Below are positions 1 through 8,290 of a stretch of 36,688 nt of DNA, in pieces. Source of the stretch: Phycisphaerae bacterium (GTDB lineage Bacteria; Planctomycetota; Phycisphaerae; Sedimentisphaerales; Anaerobacaceae); the NCBI GenBank assembly GCA_029858035.1, contig JAOUFU010000004.1:1-36688 (forward strand). The letters run 5' to 3'. Below the pieces are notes generated by a model. The model did no database searches, was not told where the DNA came from, and saw nothing but the letters and a program-made list of their open reading frames with translations. The stretch's first letter is position 1. Every line of letters begins with the position of its first letter. The position numbers and the translations under genes were made by a program.

Positions 1-91
1 AAACATTGCCAAGAATCCTCTCATGTGTATCGGCCGTGGCCTCGAAACGCAGTTTCTTGATGAGCTTCTTCATATTATCTGCTTCTCTCAT
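1..91 (-). CDS. N-terminus of a sigma-factor-associated protein (partial)
   Basis: About 30 codons are visible before the window edge. The ATG overlaps the stop codon of the upstream ECF sigma gene as ATGA, so the two are translationally coupled. The peptide begins MREADNMKKLIKKLRFEATA and continues THERILGNV. From memory, planctomycete ECF operons often have a second gene with an N-terminus of this kind (a Lys-rich helix, then an amphipathic helix) that continues into a membrane anchor and an extracytoplasmic domain. A role as anti-sigma factor or sigma partner is inferred from position only, because the diagnostic part lies outside the window. Confidence 0.6.
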   Translation of the reverse strand, partial: MREADNMKKLIKKLRFEATADTHERILGNV

Positions 92-633
92 TTCTGTACC
101 TCGCCATTAAGCATTGACCGTAGTTTATCCAGGCCGTATCGGTATCGGCTTAAGACCGTTTTAATGTACACATCCTGCAATTTGGCTATTTGTCGAAATC
201 TCATCTCGCCGTGCACACGAAGTACGACAACCTCGCGCTGCTCGTAAGGAAGTTGGGTTATCGCTTGCTTCAATTTTTGCAGCTCTTCTGTGCATATCAC
301 TAACTGAATCGGGCTTTTCGCATCTGATGTCATTTGTGCAGCCTCGTTGACTGCAACACTTGGCCGACGTTTTTTCCGGCGTATGTAATCACGCGCTCGA
401 TTGGCGACACAAGTTGACAAATATCCTTTCAAACTTCCACGTAGACGAAACTGGTTCACGGATTTTACAAACGAGATGAAAACTTCCTGTACAATGTCTT
501 CCGCAGCACTGCTGTCATACAGAAGATTGGCTGCTAACGTTAGCATATCTGCGGCATACTTCTCATAGATAGCTCGGAAAGCATCTCGGCTGCCGCACTT
601 AAATCTCCATAGAAGCAATCTGTCTTCGAGCAT
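88..633 (-). CDS. ECF-type RNA polymerase sigma factor
   Basis: A 181-residue sigma-70 family protein of the extracytoplasmic-function class, which directs RNA polymerase to a dedicated set of promoters. Region 2 is visible near residues 20-90: YEKYAADMLTLAANLL, then the region 2.2-like SAAEDIVQEVFISF, then YLSTCVANRARDYIRRKKRR. Region 4 follows at about residues 120-175: LPYEQREVVVLRVHGEMRFRQIA and a helix-turn-helix ending in a recognition-helix-like VYIKTVLSRYRYGLDKLR. I start at the ATG at 633 (MLEDRLLLWRF), the form usual for this planctomycete ECF type, rather than the TTG two codons upstream. AAGTGAG lies 6 bases before this ATG. It is the first gene of a two-gene operon whose second gene runs off the left edge. 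Confidence 0.88.
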   Translation of the reverse strand: MLEDRLLLWRFKCGSRDAFRAIYEKYAADMLTLAANLLYDSSAAEDIVQEVFISFVKSVNQFRLRGSLKGYLSTCVANRARDYIRRKKRRPSVAVNEAAQMTSDAKSPIQLVICTEELQKLKQAITQLPYEQREVVVLRVHGEMRFRQIAKLQDVYIKTVLSRYRYGLDKLRSMLNGEVQK

Positions 634-647
634 CTGCAACTCACTTA

Positions 648-671
648 ACTGATATCAGTACAATCGATTGT
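648..671. promoter_or_regulatory. Two abutting 12-bp perfect palindromes upstream of the ECF gene
   Basis: ACTGATATCAGT (648-659) is followed with no gap by ACAATCGATTGT (660-671). Each is a perfect palindrome. They lie 15-38 bases upstream of the sigma-factor ATG, where an operator or promoter-proximal regulator site would be expected. Binding by a dimeric regulator is inference. No convincing sigma-70 -35/-10 pair was found around them. Confidence 0.35.
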
Positions 672-775
672 CACTAATATAACGATGACCAACTGTATTT
701 TACTCTAAATAAAGTCAAATTTTCGATAGATTCCGATTTCCGACCTGAAATTCCCGATTTCCCAAAAAGAATTGC

Positions 776-806
776 AAAAAAAAGACCGAGTCAAAAAAAC
801 TCGGCC
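776..806 (-). terminator. Rho-independent terminator of the 839-2682 operon
   Basis: Read on the minus strand, GGCCGAGT and ACTCGGTC form an uninterrupted 8-bp stem (one G-U pair) around a 7-base loop, followed by eight U residues. It starts about 30 bases past the stop codon of the anti-sigma gene, which is where termination is expected. Confidence 0.85.
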
Positions 807-838
807 TTTGTAATAAACATTATATTCGCTCGGCAAAT

Positions 839-2137
839 CTACTTCGGAAGATTCTCTTTTGACACCTCTTTAACACTCAAATCGCCATAGATCACGCGGT
901 ACTTTTCCGCTTCTTTCGGGCGGTACCAGAATATCGCCTTATCCGCTTCGCCAAGTTTTACTCCTTTACCGGCATAGTGATATTTGTCGTCAATTTCTAA
1001 CAATTGCAGGAAGAACATTCCTCGTGGAAGTGCCATAGCAAGTTTCTCTGCTTCATCTTTCGAGAGACCCGATTGAGCAAGTTTTTCTCCAATCAAGGGC
1101 ATTTGTTTCATATATCTTTCCGTGCCTATAGCATCCGGGAACTTGCCGTCCAGCAGGACCTCGGCCCAGACACGAAGGCTCTTAATAAAGTCTTCCTCCG
1201 TGCCTTTCGTGAAGTCGATCTCGGCCTCCTCTAACTTATAGCCCTCCGGCACCTCCATGCTAACCTGAGAGTCATCTATTGGCTCATCAAATTGGAAATT
1301 TTTGAAAACCACGAGTAATTGTCCTAATCGAAGTTCTACACGTATCGGAACAGCCGTCTTAGGATCGGCCCATATCTTCAATTCTTGATTATTGTTGCCC
1401 CGGCCTGAAAATCCGATAGCTTTCCGGCCTTCGATTTCCTGCTCCCCGAGCTTTACAACTTTTTGACTGTCTTTTAACTCCATAAGGACCTTCCGGACAA
1501 ACTCTATGTAGCCTCTCGTTCTTTCCTGGAGCACTCCTTTTATATTAACGTATGCTGCCGTTTTGTCGACGTCATTGAGCGCCAACATCTTTCCAGTCTC
1601 CATGTCAATGATTTGGGTCATGCCGGGTAAGTTAGATATGGTCCTTCTGATTCGTGGACCAACAACTATCTCGTGCATAATGACCGGATTGTTTTCTTCG
1701 TCGCCGATAATGAAGTCGTAGACTACAGTCCGCGCTTTGAGAAACTGCTCGGCGACTTTGGCAAAGGTTACTGTGCCTCCAAATATATTGATTCCTATTA
1801 GCACCGCGAAGATTATCACAGCCGCGGCGGCAGCTTTTGTTATCTTACTTTTCATAATTATTCTCCTTATATTAAGGCCCTCCCCGGCTTTGCGCGCGGA
1901 TTTGAGCCTTACGTTCTGTTCCCGAATAATCTGATTCAAGACCTTGTCCTCAAGCCCGCTTTCGGATAAGGCCTTACCGTTCTTAACCAGACGCTCTTGA
2001 AGGGTCTTTAGCTCTGATGCTTCAGCCCGGCAGCTCTGGCACTTCTCCACGTGTTCATAGACTGTTTTTTCCTGGGATTTGTCCAAAAGTTGCTCAACAT
2101 AAGCGACCAAAAGTTCTTTACATTCTGCGCAGTTCAT
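839..2137 (-). CDS. Zinc-finger anti-sigma factor with an extracytoplasmic LolA-like domain
   Basis: A 432-residue membrane protein. The first 36 residues carry a ZAS/zf-HC2-type zinc site (C3, C6, H29, C33, C36; HVEKCQSC). This is the anti-sigma module that holds an ECF sigma factor at the membrane. One transmembrane segment lies at about residues 97-120 (ITKAAAAAVIIFAVLIGINI). The exported part begins with a beta-rich stretch of the LolA/LppX-like type (from about residue 130: TVVYDFIIGD, PRIRRTISNLPG, IIDMETGKMLALN); the last 120 residues are unassigned. The start codon overlaps the upstream sigma gene's stop by 4 bp, which strongly suggests the two act as a pair. The signal it senses is unknown. 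Binding to the lipid-pocket-like domain is only a guess. Confidence 0.8.
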   Translation of the reverse strand: MNCAECKELLVAYVEQLLDKSQEKTVYEHVEKCQSCRAEASELKTLQERLVKNGKALSESGLEDKVLNQIIREQNVRLKSARKAGEGLNIRRIIMKSKITKAAAAAVIIFAVLIGINIFGGTVTFAKVAEQFLKARTVVYDFIIGDEENNPVIMHEIVVGPRIRRTISNLPGMTQIIDMETGKMLALNDVDKTAAYVNIKGVLQERTRGYIEFVRKVLMELKDSQKVVKLGEQEIEGRKAIGFSGRGNNNQELKIWADPKTAVPIRVELRLGQLLVVFKNFQFDEPIDDSQVSMEVPEGYKLEEAEIDFTKGTEEDFIKSLRVWAEVLLDGKFPDAIGTERYMKQMPLIGEKLAQSGLSKDEAEKLAMALPRGMFFLQLLEIDDKYHYAGKGVKLGEADKAIFWYRPKEAEKYRVIYGDLSVKEVSKENLPK

Positions 2138-2682
2138 TTTTGCACCTCATAAATTTCTTCTTGTTTCTGCTGCTCGAGCGTTTTACGCAGCATGGCATAG
2201 GCCCGTGATAATGTTTTTGTAACTGTACCCAACGGCATATCGAGCTGCTCAGCTACCTGACTACATGAGCAGTTGCCGTAATAGCGCAGCAGAACGACTC
2301 TCCTGTATGCCTCAGGCAGCTTGGCAATCGCCGCTTCGAGTGCGTAATCCTGCGAAAGTTCCGGGCTGCCAACTTCCTCTGAGTACGAACGGACAACCTC
2401 TCGTTGTCGGCGGAGTTGTTCTTTTCTTTGGTGTTCCTTTGCCACGCGGTCCCCGATACCCAGAAGCCAGGGGAAAAAGGACTCACGCTTTTCCAGGTTG
2501 TTCATCTTGAAGTACGCGCGTACGAGGGTCTCCTGGGCGACTTCCTCGGCGCTGTTCTTATTGCCGAGTTTCCCTGCCAGATGCGCCAAAAGGACCCCTT
2601 GGTAGCGCCGGACAAGATAGCGAAAATCATCCGGATGGCCGTCCAAGCAACGCTCAATATAATATTTATCAGCCTTAGCCAT
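2134..2682 (-). CDS. ECF-type RNA polymerase sigma factor
   Basis: A 182-residue ECF sigma factor. Region 2: DDFRYLVRRYQGVLLAHLAG, then the core-binding NKNSAEEVAQETLVRAY and a region 2.4-like segment with FFPWLLGIGDRVAKEHQRK. Region 4: LPEAYRRVVLLRYYGNCS, then the helix-turn-helix with MPLGTVTKTLSRAYAMLRK. The linker is short and there is no C-terminal extension, so control probably comes from the overlapping anti-sigma gene downstream (ATGA overlap at 2134-2137). The ATG at 2682 is preceded by GGTGT, a weak ribosome-binding site. The sequence differs clearly from the other two sigma factors in the window, so these are separate ECF groups and not recent duplicates. Confidence 0.88.
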   Translation of the reverse strand: MAKADKYYIERCLDGHPDDFRYLVRRYQGVLLAHLAGKLGNKNSAEEVAQETLVRAYFKMNNLEKRESFFPWLLGIGDRVAKEHQRKEQLRRQREVVRSYSEEVGSPELSQDYALEAAIAKLPEAYRRVVLLRYYGNCSCSQVAEQLDMPLGTVTKTLSRAYAMLRKTLEQQKQEEIYEVQK

Positions 2683-2719
2683 AACTACACCTAAAATAAC
2701 CCTTAAGGATTCGTGTTCT

Positions 2720-2731
2720 CACTATATAGTG
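2720..2731. promoter_or_regulatory. 12-bp perfect palindrome CACTATATAGTG
   Basis: A perfect palindrome 38-49 bases upstream of the second ECF gene. Its TATATAG core could also be a -10 element, but I found no matching -35 at 16-18 bases. It could be an operator or chance, given its AT-rich centre. Confidence 0.25.
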
Positions 2732-2818
2732 CAGGATACCCCGTTTTTGCGACACAAAAAAATTAAAAAGTCGCTGTCAAATCGGGTATTTCCCGGATTT
2801 GCCTCCAAAAGCGCATAG

Positions 2819-2844
2819 AAAAGGCCGAGACAGCAAGCCCGACC
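2819..2844 (-). terminator. Probable terminator of the HEAT-repeat gene
   Basis: On the minus strand GGTCGGG pairs with CTCGGCC (7 bp including G-U pairs) around an 8-base loop, followed by UUUU. It lies about 47 bases after the stop codon at 2891. The short U-run makes it weaker than the terminator at 776-806. Confidence 0.5.
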
Positions 2845-2890
2845 GCAGTTCTGTAAACCTCCCTTGTTTAGCAGACATTTAACACCCGGT

Positions 2891-5800
2891 TTATTTGAAC
2901 AGATGATATAGAATCTCCTCAGAAAGCCCGAGGGTAAATTCGCTGTTGCTGTCCTCCTCACCCATGATTTGATAGGGCAATTCCTCTTTCAGGTTTATAC
3001 GGGCCTCTTCCGCTTGCCCGTAATAGCTTACATAAAACTTGCCTTGTGAATACGGCGGCAGATAGAACATAACCCGCCCGTTTTCATCTGTGTTATGGGC
3101 CACGCTTCCTGTATTGCCGACGAGTTTTCTTACCGGCACACCCTCTACAGGCTCTCCTGCGGAATCCACGATCTTGACATAGACTTTTAAAGCCGGCTTC
3201 AAGTCGATTTTTCCGATGTCCAGCACCTCGCCCTGGCCAAGAGTAAAGGATTCTTCCGTGATAAATGGACTCCATTTCTCATCGTATGGCATTAGCAATT
3301 GCAGTCTCAATGTCGCACCTGCGGGCACAAGCACGTACTGGGGCTCATTCTCTTTTATCCACTCCCTGTACCTGACAAAGCTTGTCCTCCCGTCCTCGAT
3401 GTTCAGCAGGTCATTGATCCACATCGGAGAGGCGGATTTATCAAAAATCCACTTGGGCCATATGGCAACATGCTTTTCATCGACACGGGCTTCCAGTAAA
3501 ACCTTCCCGGCGGCGTAAAGTTTTAAAGTTGTAACCGTGACCTCGGTCGAAGCGCCGGGTTTGGGCGGATACATACGCTTCGAAACGGGAATGAAGTTCT
3601 CCTCGAACGCAAGGAAAGTATAAAAATCCTTCCCGGGCTTGGTCACAATCGTGTAATAACCGTCCATGTCCGTTCTGACAATCTCCCCAATACTATAAGC
3701 TTTCCCGATTGGGCTGACCGCCGGATCATTTACGGAAATGTCGTCACCAAGTTCGTGGATCGCAGCCCATTGGTCTGCCGTTATGTCTTCGAGCCTTCTT
3801 GGGCCTATTGATTCCATCGTGATAACATAAGCGCCGGCAAAAGGCTCTCCCGTAATACCATGGACCACTCGGCCGGCATAGGTCACGCCCTCGGGGACTT
3901 GGAAAACAATTTCCTCAGGTGAAGCGTCGGTTATCTCAACGGGCTCGAACTTGATTCCGCCGTGATTCGTCCCGGGCCTCCAGCTTGATATCAGTTCGGC
4001 AGTGTATCTGCCGTTAGGAAATGCCTTCCGGTCCTTCCAGTCGCTGTAACCAAATGTCAGTCTGCCCTTCTCCCCGCGTTCGATAATCAGAATGACTTTC
4101 TCCAATCCTGCCGGGTCATCGATAACGCCGTACTCATCCACAAAGGTAAAGGCGTGAAAATTGCCCGCCGATTCCAAAACCACCCTCGTTTCCATCCCGT
4201 TTTCTATCTGTCCGACATACGGAAGCAGCCCCAGTTCTTTCGGGGCTTCGATTCGTACTTGATATTTGGATTTTGGAGGAATAAGCTCGCCACGCTGCTC
4301 CTGGAACTGTGTGCTGGCAGGCATATACATACAGAATACCCCGCCTGAATCGGTAAGCACCGCGCTTCTCTCATTCCCTGAATTAATGAGTCCTTCACCC
4401 AAAGTCCGCACATTGAGGCATTTTATCGTCGCACCTACAATGGGAATGCCGTCGGGGCCGACAACAACGCCCCATATCGCACGCTGGGCCGCTTTGCTTG
4501 TCCTGTCAACAAGTGGTACAGGAATATGAGACTTTTGGCTGGGGGACACCCAAACGTTGGCTATCCCATAGTTGGGATCGTAGATTATGAAATCATAGCT
4601 CCACTGGGAATCTTGCAGAGCAGGTTTCTTGAAAGAGCCATCGATTACGGTCTCTCCGAGTTTTATTCGAGGCCCCTTATATTTATTGAGATATATCTCG
4701 ACAGTTGCGCTTGGAATAAGTTCACCTAATGCATCATCAAAGAACCACCATGTATCGGCAGGTGGTTCTAAATCATAACGGTCAAGACGCATGTGTATGT
4801 TTTTTGAAAACGGCCATACATAAACACGATTCTTAACTGCCCTTTTGATAAGTTCGTTGTCCTGGTCCTCCTCGAGAACTGAGACGACCGAGTCTTCATC
4901 GGCATTAAGTCCCTCGAAACTGACTGAATACCTCTTGACCTTCAGGTCCGCTGTCTCATATGCCGCCGCGTCAGTCATCCAGTTTTGATACAAACGCACC
5001 CTGACCGCTGTTCCATCCAGATTTTCCCACTTCCACCAGTCGGTCCATTTTTTAACATCAGTGCCAAATCCACTGTCTTCTCTGCTGAGACCAAAGGACT
5101 GAGAATATTTCTGCCTGATTTTCTCTAAAGCCCTGGCTGCTGTTTCTTTTAACTCCTCGTCCTCAAGCGCCTCGAGCAACAGAGGCGCTGCTTTTCTTTC
5201 GCGGATTTCACCCAGCGCAAAACATGCCGACATGGCAGGCAGCATGATTATATCGGTACCTTTTACCTTTTCCTTATCATTCAGGTGCCTGGCAATGACG
5301 TCATTAGCTTCATCGGCTTTCATTTCGCCCAGCGCCTCGATGGCGATGCATCTTATGTGTGGACTCTTGTCATCGACTGCTTTGATAAGGGCAGGTACAG
5401 CGCGTCGGTCTTCAATCTTCCGCAGAGTAACGGCCGCATCCGCCCTGTCACTGGGATCATCGGAACCCATGGCCTCTATCATTACCGGCACACCGCTTTT
5501 ATCCCCAATGGCGTTTAGCGTAAGGGCTACCCTTCTTCTTATCTCAAAATGCTCGGACACAAGGCCCTCTATCAACCTGTTGTGAATCTCTCTGCCGACA
5601 TCAGGAACTTGTTGGCCCCCTCTGTTCTCTAATGAAGATAAGCGAGCGGCTTTCATTGAAGACACCTTGATGTGTTCCTCAAGCATCTTAAACAAGGCTT
5701 CACCGGCAAAAACTTCGTAGGGATCAAACAACCGCTTAAGCTGTTCTTCAAGTTCGGCCGGCAACTGCACTTCTTCCGGGACGACTTCGATGGCACTTTC

Positions 5801-5899
5801 GCTGCTTTCAACGGGGATTTCGCTTTCGATTTGCGCCAGGCATACCGCCGAGCCGGCAAATGTGCCCACGATAACAAGCGATATAATAAACCTTCTCAT
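2891..5899 (-). CDS. Exported HEAT-repeat protein with carboxypeptidase-regulatory-like domains
   Basis: A 1002-residue protein with a clear signal peptide (MRRFIISLVIVGTFAGSAVCLAQ, probable cleavage before Q23). Residues about 100-270 form HEAT/PBS-lyase-like helical repeats (VALTLNAIGDKSGVPVMIEA, AAVTLRKIEDRRAVPALIKA, AIEALGEMKADEANDVIARH, then a degenerate unit). The rest is beta-rich and holds at least three carboxypeptidase-regulatory/transthyretin-like folds marked by WGVVVGPDGIPIVGATIKC, YAGRVVHGITGEPFAGAYV and VKIVDSAGEPVEGVPVRKL. No catalytic motif is visible. It probably works as a periplasmic or surface scaffold. AGGGGAAC before the ATG supports the start. The gene stands alone, and the promoter at 6216-6244 points at it. 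Confidence 0.75.
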   Translation of the reverse strand: MRRFIISLVIVGTFAGSAVCLAQIESEIPVESSESAIEVVPEEVQLPAELEEQLKRLFDPYEVFAGEALFKMLEEHIKVSSMKAARLSSLENRGGQQVPDVGREIHNRLIEGLVSEHFEIRRRVALTLNAIGDKSGVPVMIEAMGSDDPSDRADAAVTLRKIEDRRAVPALIKAVDDKSPHIRCIAIEALGEMKADEANDVIARHLNDKEKVKGTDIIMLPAMSACFALGEIRERKAAPLLLEALEDEELKETAARALEKIRQKYSQSFGLSREDSGFGTDVKKWTDWWKWENLDGTAVRVRLYQNWMTDAAAYETADLKVKRYSVSFEGLNADEDSVVSVLEEDQDNELIKRAVKNRVYVWPFSKNIHMRLDRYDLEPPADTWWFFDDALGELIPSATVEIYLNKYKGPRIKLGETVIDGSFKKPALQDSQWSYDFIIYDPNYGIANVWVSPSQKSHIPVPLVDRTSKAAQRAIWGVVVGPDGIPIVGATIKCLNVRTLGEGLINSGNERSAVLTDSGGVFCMYMPASTQFQEQRGELIPPKSKYQVRIEAPKELGLLPYVGQIENGMETRVVLESAGNFHAFTFVDEYGVIDDPAGLEKVILIIERGEKGRLTFGYSDWKDRKAFPNGRYTAELISSWRPGTNHGGIKFEPVEITDASPEEIVFQVPEGVTYAGRVVHGITGEPFAGAYVITMESIGPRRLEDITADQWAAIHELGDDISVNDPAVSPIGKAYSIGEIVRTDMDGYYTIVTKPGKDFYTFLAFEENFIPVSKRMYPPKPGASTEVTVTTLKLYAAGKVLLEARVDEKHVAIWPKWIFDKSASPMWINDLLNIEDGRTSFVRYREWIKENEPQYVLVPAGATLRLQLLMPYDEKWSPFITEESFTLGQGEVLDIGKIDLKPALKVYVKIVDSAGEPVEGVPVRKLVGNTGSVAHNTDENGRVMFYLPPYSQGKFYVSYYGQAEEARINLKEELPYQIMGEEDSNSEFTLGLSEEILYHLFK

Positions 5900-6215
5900 A
5901 AGAGTTCCCCTAAATATTTAGTCAATGCGACAAAGCTGTCTGATAGCAAATACATACAGTTGATATTATCAACTTTTTGGAGATTGGTAAGTAAAATTTG
6001 TGTAAAAAAGCTCTCCAAAGCGGGCTTGAAATGGCAAGGATTACAATTGGTCTACGTTTCAGCTATATTTGAATCCGTGAAATTCATTCCCTGACAGAAT
6101 TCTGTTCTAAGGAAGCATTGGGCCCGCTGTTGCTTACTTGTTTCCGGACATCACATATTTAATGAAACCTCCCATATTTGATGCCCCAAAAATACTCCTT
6201 CACGCTTAAGAAATG
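5900..6215 (-). other. Long non-coding leader of the HEAT-repeat gene
   Basis: No convincing coding frame lies on either strand. If the promoter at 6216-6244 is real, this is a 5' untranslated region of roughly 310 bases. Apart from the 15-bp palindrome at 5959-5973 I see no recognised riboswitch or RNA family. Confidence 0.4.
5959..5973. promoter_or_regulatory. 15-bp palindrome GTTGATATTATCAAC
   Basis: Seven-base arms are perfectly inverted about one central base, 60 bases upstream of the HEAT-repeat gene. The loop is too small for an RNA hairpin, so a protein-binding operator is the more likely reading. AT-rich chance symmetry cannot be excluded. Confidence 0.3.
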
Positions 6216-6244
6216 ATTATACCAGAACCTCGTTGGGATTTCAA
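6216..6244 (-). promoter_or_regulatory. Sigma-70-type promoter TTGAAA-17-TATAAT
   Basis: On the minus strand, -35 TTGAAA (6239-6244) and a perfect -10 TATAAT (6216-6221) are separated by exactly 17 bases. It sits just past the stop codon of the discoidin-like lipoprotein gene and points at the HEAT-repeat gene, so the HEAT gene is probably not part of the ECF operon upstream. Confidence 0.7.
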
Positions 6245-6260
6245 CATTTTTCTGTCGGCA

Positions 6261-7016
6261 TTATTTCACGGCTTTGCCGTAAACTTCCACTTCGATATAG
6301 CGGTTAAACTCATCAAGGTCATTGCCGTTGCTGTATAGGCGAATATAGCGAGTGCGAATTCCTCCTGCATCAATGAGTTTACCTTCCGAGGTCTCGATGT
6401 AGTTCTTATCTTTACCGATTCCGAATCCGGCAGAATTGTCATGGTCGTTGTTGAACAAGGTTTTCACGTTAGTAGTAAAAACGGGATCGTCGACAGCTTG
6501 TACTATCACGTCAAAAAAGGCACGGGTATCACTGTGGTAGTGCCAGAAAACAATCGCGTATATGTTATACTCAGCCTCAAGGTCAATTGTAACGTGTTGT
6601 AGAAAAGAAAACCCTAACTCAACATAGCTGCCCTCAGCTGCCTCTTTGTCTCCATCTGTGATCATTTCCAGCTTGCCGATAATCGGATCTTCATCCGAGC
6701 AGGTTACCGGTTTTCCTAACGCAACATTCTTTGTTCCAACCGGAGCCAAAAAAGACGGACGTGGTTTTGTCGACATTGGTTCCAAATTGGGTATAAGGTC
6801 ACGAAAATTTGCAGACCTATGGCCTGTGAACATTGGCCTTGGCAGCTTAATATCCAGTGGCACTAATTCAGAGACGGCTGTATGACCAACGGCAGCCTGT
6901 TCTGAAGGAGCAGGGTGTTTCACAGTTGGAGCGTTCCGGTTACAGCAGTGCATGCAACTGGCTATGACGATAACCACGACTGCGGCGATGGTGAGTTTTG
7001 TTTTTGACCGTTTCAT
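6261..7016 (-). CDS. Lipoprotein with one discoidin (F5/8 type C)-like domain
   Basis: A 251-residue exported protein. The N-terminus has a lipoprotein signal with a lipobox-like VIASC, which makes C21 the likely lipidated residue. From about residue 90 there is a single beta-sandwich domain of the F5/8 type C/discoidin type (NVALGKPVTCSDEDP, MITDGDKEAAEGSYVELG, VTIDLEAEYNIYAIVFWHYH, RTRYIRLYSNGN, YIEVEVYGKAVK). Such domains usually bind carbohydrate or lipid head groups. The domain is a third copy of the two in the gene upstream, and the shared leader SELVPLDIKLPRPMF is copied too. The start overlaps the upstream stop by 4 bp. No enzymatic motif is visible. Confidence 0.72.
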   Translation of the reverse strand: MKRSKTKLTIAAVVVIVIASCMHCCNRNAPTVKHPAPSEQAAVGHTAVSELVPLDIKLPRPMFTGHRSANFRDLIPNLEPMSTKPRPSFLAPVGTKNVALGKPVTCSDEDPIIGKLEMITDGDKEAAEGSYVELGFSFLQHVTIDLEAEYNIYAIVFWHYHSDTRAFFDVIVQAVDDPVFTTNVKTLFNNDHDNSAGFGIGKDKNYIETSEGKLIDAGGIRTRYIRLYSNGNDLDEFNRYIEVEVYGKAVK

Positions 7017-8290
7017 TTCACGGCCTTGCCGTATACTTCCACCTCGATGTAGTGGTTTGCTTCGCTGCCGTTACTGCCGTTGCTATGCAGACGCAAATAG
7101 CGGGCCCGGACTCCCTTGGCATCGATAAGTTTGCCTTCAGATGTTTCGACATAGTGCATATTTTTCCCCACCCCCAAACCCAGAGAGTTGTCAATGTCAT
7201 TGTTGAACAGTGTTCTGACGTTCGTAATAAAATCGGGATCATCGGCGACCTGTACCGCTACATCAAAATAAATCCACGCCTCTTTATGGTAATGCCAGAC
7301 AACGATGGCATATATCTCATGCACTGCCTCAAGGTCGATGGTGATGCTTTGTGGAGAAGGCCCCAGTTCAACAAAGCTGCCGTCGGAGCCTTCCTTGTCT
7401 CCGTCGGTTATCAATTCGATCTCGCCGATAATCGGCTCTTCATCCGTGCTGGTTACTGGTTTTTCGAAAGCTACATTTTTCGTTCCCACCGGTGCATAAA
7501 AAGGCGGTCGGGGCTTGCCTAATGGCTTCTCAAGATAGGACACCTTATTATCCAGCGGCGTCCCGACAAACATAGGTTTAGGAAGTTTGATTTGCAGGGG
7601 AACCATCCCGGTTTTTGGAATATTCGGATCTGCTTTTTTCACTCCACCGTCATCACTTTTTCTCTCTTTCTTCTCGTCCGGTGTTTGTTTCGGCTCCTCT
7701 TTTGCGTCCTTACCGTAAACTTCCACTTCGATATAGTGGTTAAGGTCATTTTGTGTGCTACCCTGGCTGTACAGGCGCACATAGCGGCCGGGGGTTCCTT
7801 TGGCATCGATAAGTTTGCCTTCGGACGTTTCGACATAGTGCATATTTTTCCCGACACCAAATTTCAAAGAGTTGTCAATATCATTGTTAAACACGGTCTT
7901 TGGTTTGACGAAATTAGGCTCGCTCGAAATCTGCACAACTACATCGAAATAAACAATAGGATTCTTATGAAAATGCCATACTACAATCGCGTATATGTTG
8001 TACTCGGCCCCAAGGTCGATAGTGACATGCTGCTTAAACGGGCCTAACTCTACATAACTGCCGTCAGATCCCTCTTTGTCACCGTCGGTTATCATTTCTA
8101 TCTCGCCGATAATCGGCTCTTCATCCGTGCTGGCTACTCGTTTCCCGAAAGCTACATTTTTCGTTCCCACCGGCGCAAAAAACGGTGGACGCGGCTTGCC
8201 TAAAGGCTTCTCAAGGCGGGCTACCTTGATGTCCTGCGGCGTACCAACGAACATCGGCCTCGGCAGCTTGATTGGCAGAGGTGCCATTTC
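6261..8290 (-). repeat. Three tandem copies of a discoidin-domain module across two genes
   Basis: Copies lie at roughly 6261-6860, 7016-7600 and 7700-8290. Each runs from a PLxIKLPRPMF-type leader through APVGTKNVA, ITDGDKE and ETSEGKLIDA to IEVEVYGK. The last two copies are close even at DNA level around the segment encoding KNMHYVETSEGKLIDAKG, which indicates recent duplication. The copy in the downstream gene is the most diverged. Boundaries are estimated by eye. Confidence 0.75.

Noticed and set aside
2750-2790. GCGAC/GTCGC inverted repeat downstream of the HEAT gene
   Set aside because: A 5-bp stem with a 16-base A/T loop and no U-run in the right direction. The hairpin at 2819-2844 is a better terminator.
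6998-7522. 174-codon plus-strand frame
   Set aside because: Antisense to the discoidin-like domains; the same shadow appears at each domain copy (for example 7592-8047).
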